Positions 4,591 through 5,025 of a stretch of 5,025 nucleotides of DNA are shown here, piece after piece. This stretch comes from Chloroflexi bacterium RBG_16_64_32. Lineage in GTDB: Bacteria > Chloroflexota > Dehalococcoidia > SM23-28-2 > RBG-16-64-32. Location of the stretch: the NCBI GenBank assembly GCA_001795235.1, contig MGNZ01000141.1, forward strand, positions 1 to 5,025. The letters are read 5' to 3'. A program made the translations under genes and the position numbers. Every line of letters begins with the position of its first letter. Position 1 is the first letter of the stretch. The notes under the pieces are model-generated. The model did not search any database. It saw only the letters and a list, made by a program, of their open reading frames with translations, and was not told the DNA's origin.

Positions 4591-5025
4591 CGGGTTGAAG
4601 TCCTCGAAGTCGCCGACGTCATAGCTCTTCGTCACAGCATCCTCTGAGGTCTCGAACACGAAGGCGCCGGTGGCGAAGGAGTTGTCAACTGTGATCAACA
4701 GGGACATGACGAACGCGAACACGGCGAAGCCCGCCGCAACCGCCACCACCGCCCGCATGGCGCCGATGCTGAAGGCCGCACGCAGGCCGAACACGAGCAG
4801 GAAGAACGTGAGGGCGATGGACATCGTGCCCAGCCAGAAGTTCAGCTCCGGTATGAACACCAGGAACCCCAGCGCCAGAGGCACAATGCCCGCTGCGAAC
4901 ACCCTGAACAGGGCGTCCGGGGCCAACGTCTCTCGGAAGACCTGCGTGAGCACGGCGTAGGTCACCGCAACCCAGGCCAGCAGGAGTATCAGGGTGAAGA
5001 TAGACCCCAGGATCACGGTGTCCAC
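4588..5025 (-). CDS. C-terminal part of Yip1-like multi-span membrane protein (cut by right edge)
   Basis: An open minus-strand frame of 145 codons enters from the right edge and ends with TAA at 4590-4588. The first codon in the window is GTG at 5025-5023, which may be a start but is more likely internal. About four hydrophobic segments are visible: about 5-28 (ILGSIFTLILLLAWVAVTYA), 42-60 (VFAAGIVPLALGFLVFIPE), 64-83 (LGTMSIALTFFLLVFGLRAA) and 88-112 (AMRAVVAVAAGFAVFAFVMS). The pattern FRVFAAGIVPLALGFLVFIP, then a two-helix stretch ending LRAAFSIGAMRAV, resembles the Yip1 family (inner-membrane proteins of largely unknown bacterial function). A hydrophilic, acidic tail follows (FETSEDAVTKSYDVGDFEDFNP). 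It converges on the Mec-like gene and has no evident link to it. Membrane nature is certain; the family call is moderate. Confidence 0.78.
   Translation of the reverse strand: MDTVILGSIFTLILLLAWVAVTYAVLTQVFRETLAPDALFRVFAAGIVPLALGFLVFIPELNFWLGTMSIALTFFLLVFGLRAAFSIGAMRAVVAVAAGFAVFAFVMSLLITVDNSFATGAFVFETSEDAVTKSYDVGDFEDFNP

Overview
This is a gene-dense, GC-rich bacterial chromosome segment with eight recognisable coding regions, two of them cut by the window ends. The mix of genes suggests a high-GC, probably Chloroflexota-like bacterium, with Actinobacteriota or Deinococcota as alternatives. It combines a mycobacterial-type CysM/Mec pair, a compact folate operon with GDG and FNFGW variants in dihydropteroate synthase, and a Trm112-like zinc protein. 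That taxonomic guess is an inference from family resemblance, not a search result. No phage, transposase, CRISPR, tRNA or rRNA signal was seen.

Layout. Positions 1-392 (minus) hold the N-terminal part of an unrecognised two-helix membrane protein. From a near-consensus sigma-70-type promoter (490-518) two small plus-strand genes follow: a Trm112/YcaR-like zinc-ribbon protein (539-724) and a two-helix membrane protein with an acidic tail (724-969). They overlap by one base. They meet, tail to tail and interlocked through CTAG, a minus-strand operon read from about 2770 down to 966: folP (dihydropteroate synthase), a PaaI-type hotdog thioesterase and folK (HPPK). These genes overlap by 4 and 1 bases, so translation is probably coupled.

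The 316-base divergent gap 2770-3085 holds the folP -10 box, a pair of inverted REP-like hairpins (2896-2954), and a plus-strand promoter whose -10 lies inside a perfect 8+8 inverted repeat (3006-3027), a likely operator. This promoter drives cysM (3086-4027), followed by a JAMM/Mec-type metallopeptidase (4112-4510). Together these resemble the CysM-Mec part of the mycobacterial CysO (protein thiocarboxylate) cysteine pathway. The arginine associated with O-phosphoserine use appears conserved, but no CysO carrier is encoded here. The right edge (4588-5025, minus) is the C-terminal part of a Yip1-like membrane protein. Its TAA stop is followed in frame by a coding-like 12-residue acidic tail and a second stop.

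FolK and FolP act in consecutive steps: HPPK makes the pterin pyrophosphate that DHPS joins to p-aminobenzoate. CysM and Mec would act in sequence on a carrier protein: CysM forms carrier-cysteine and Mec releases cysteine.
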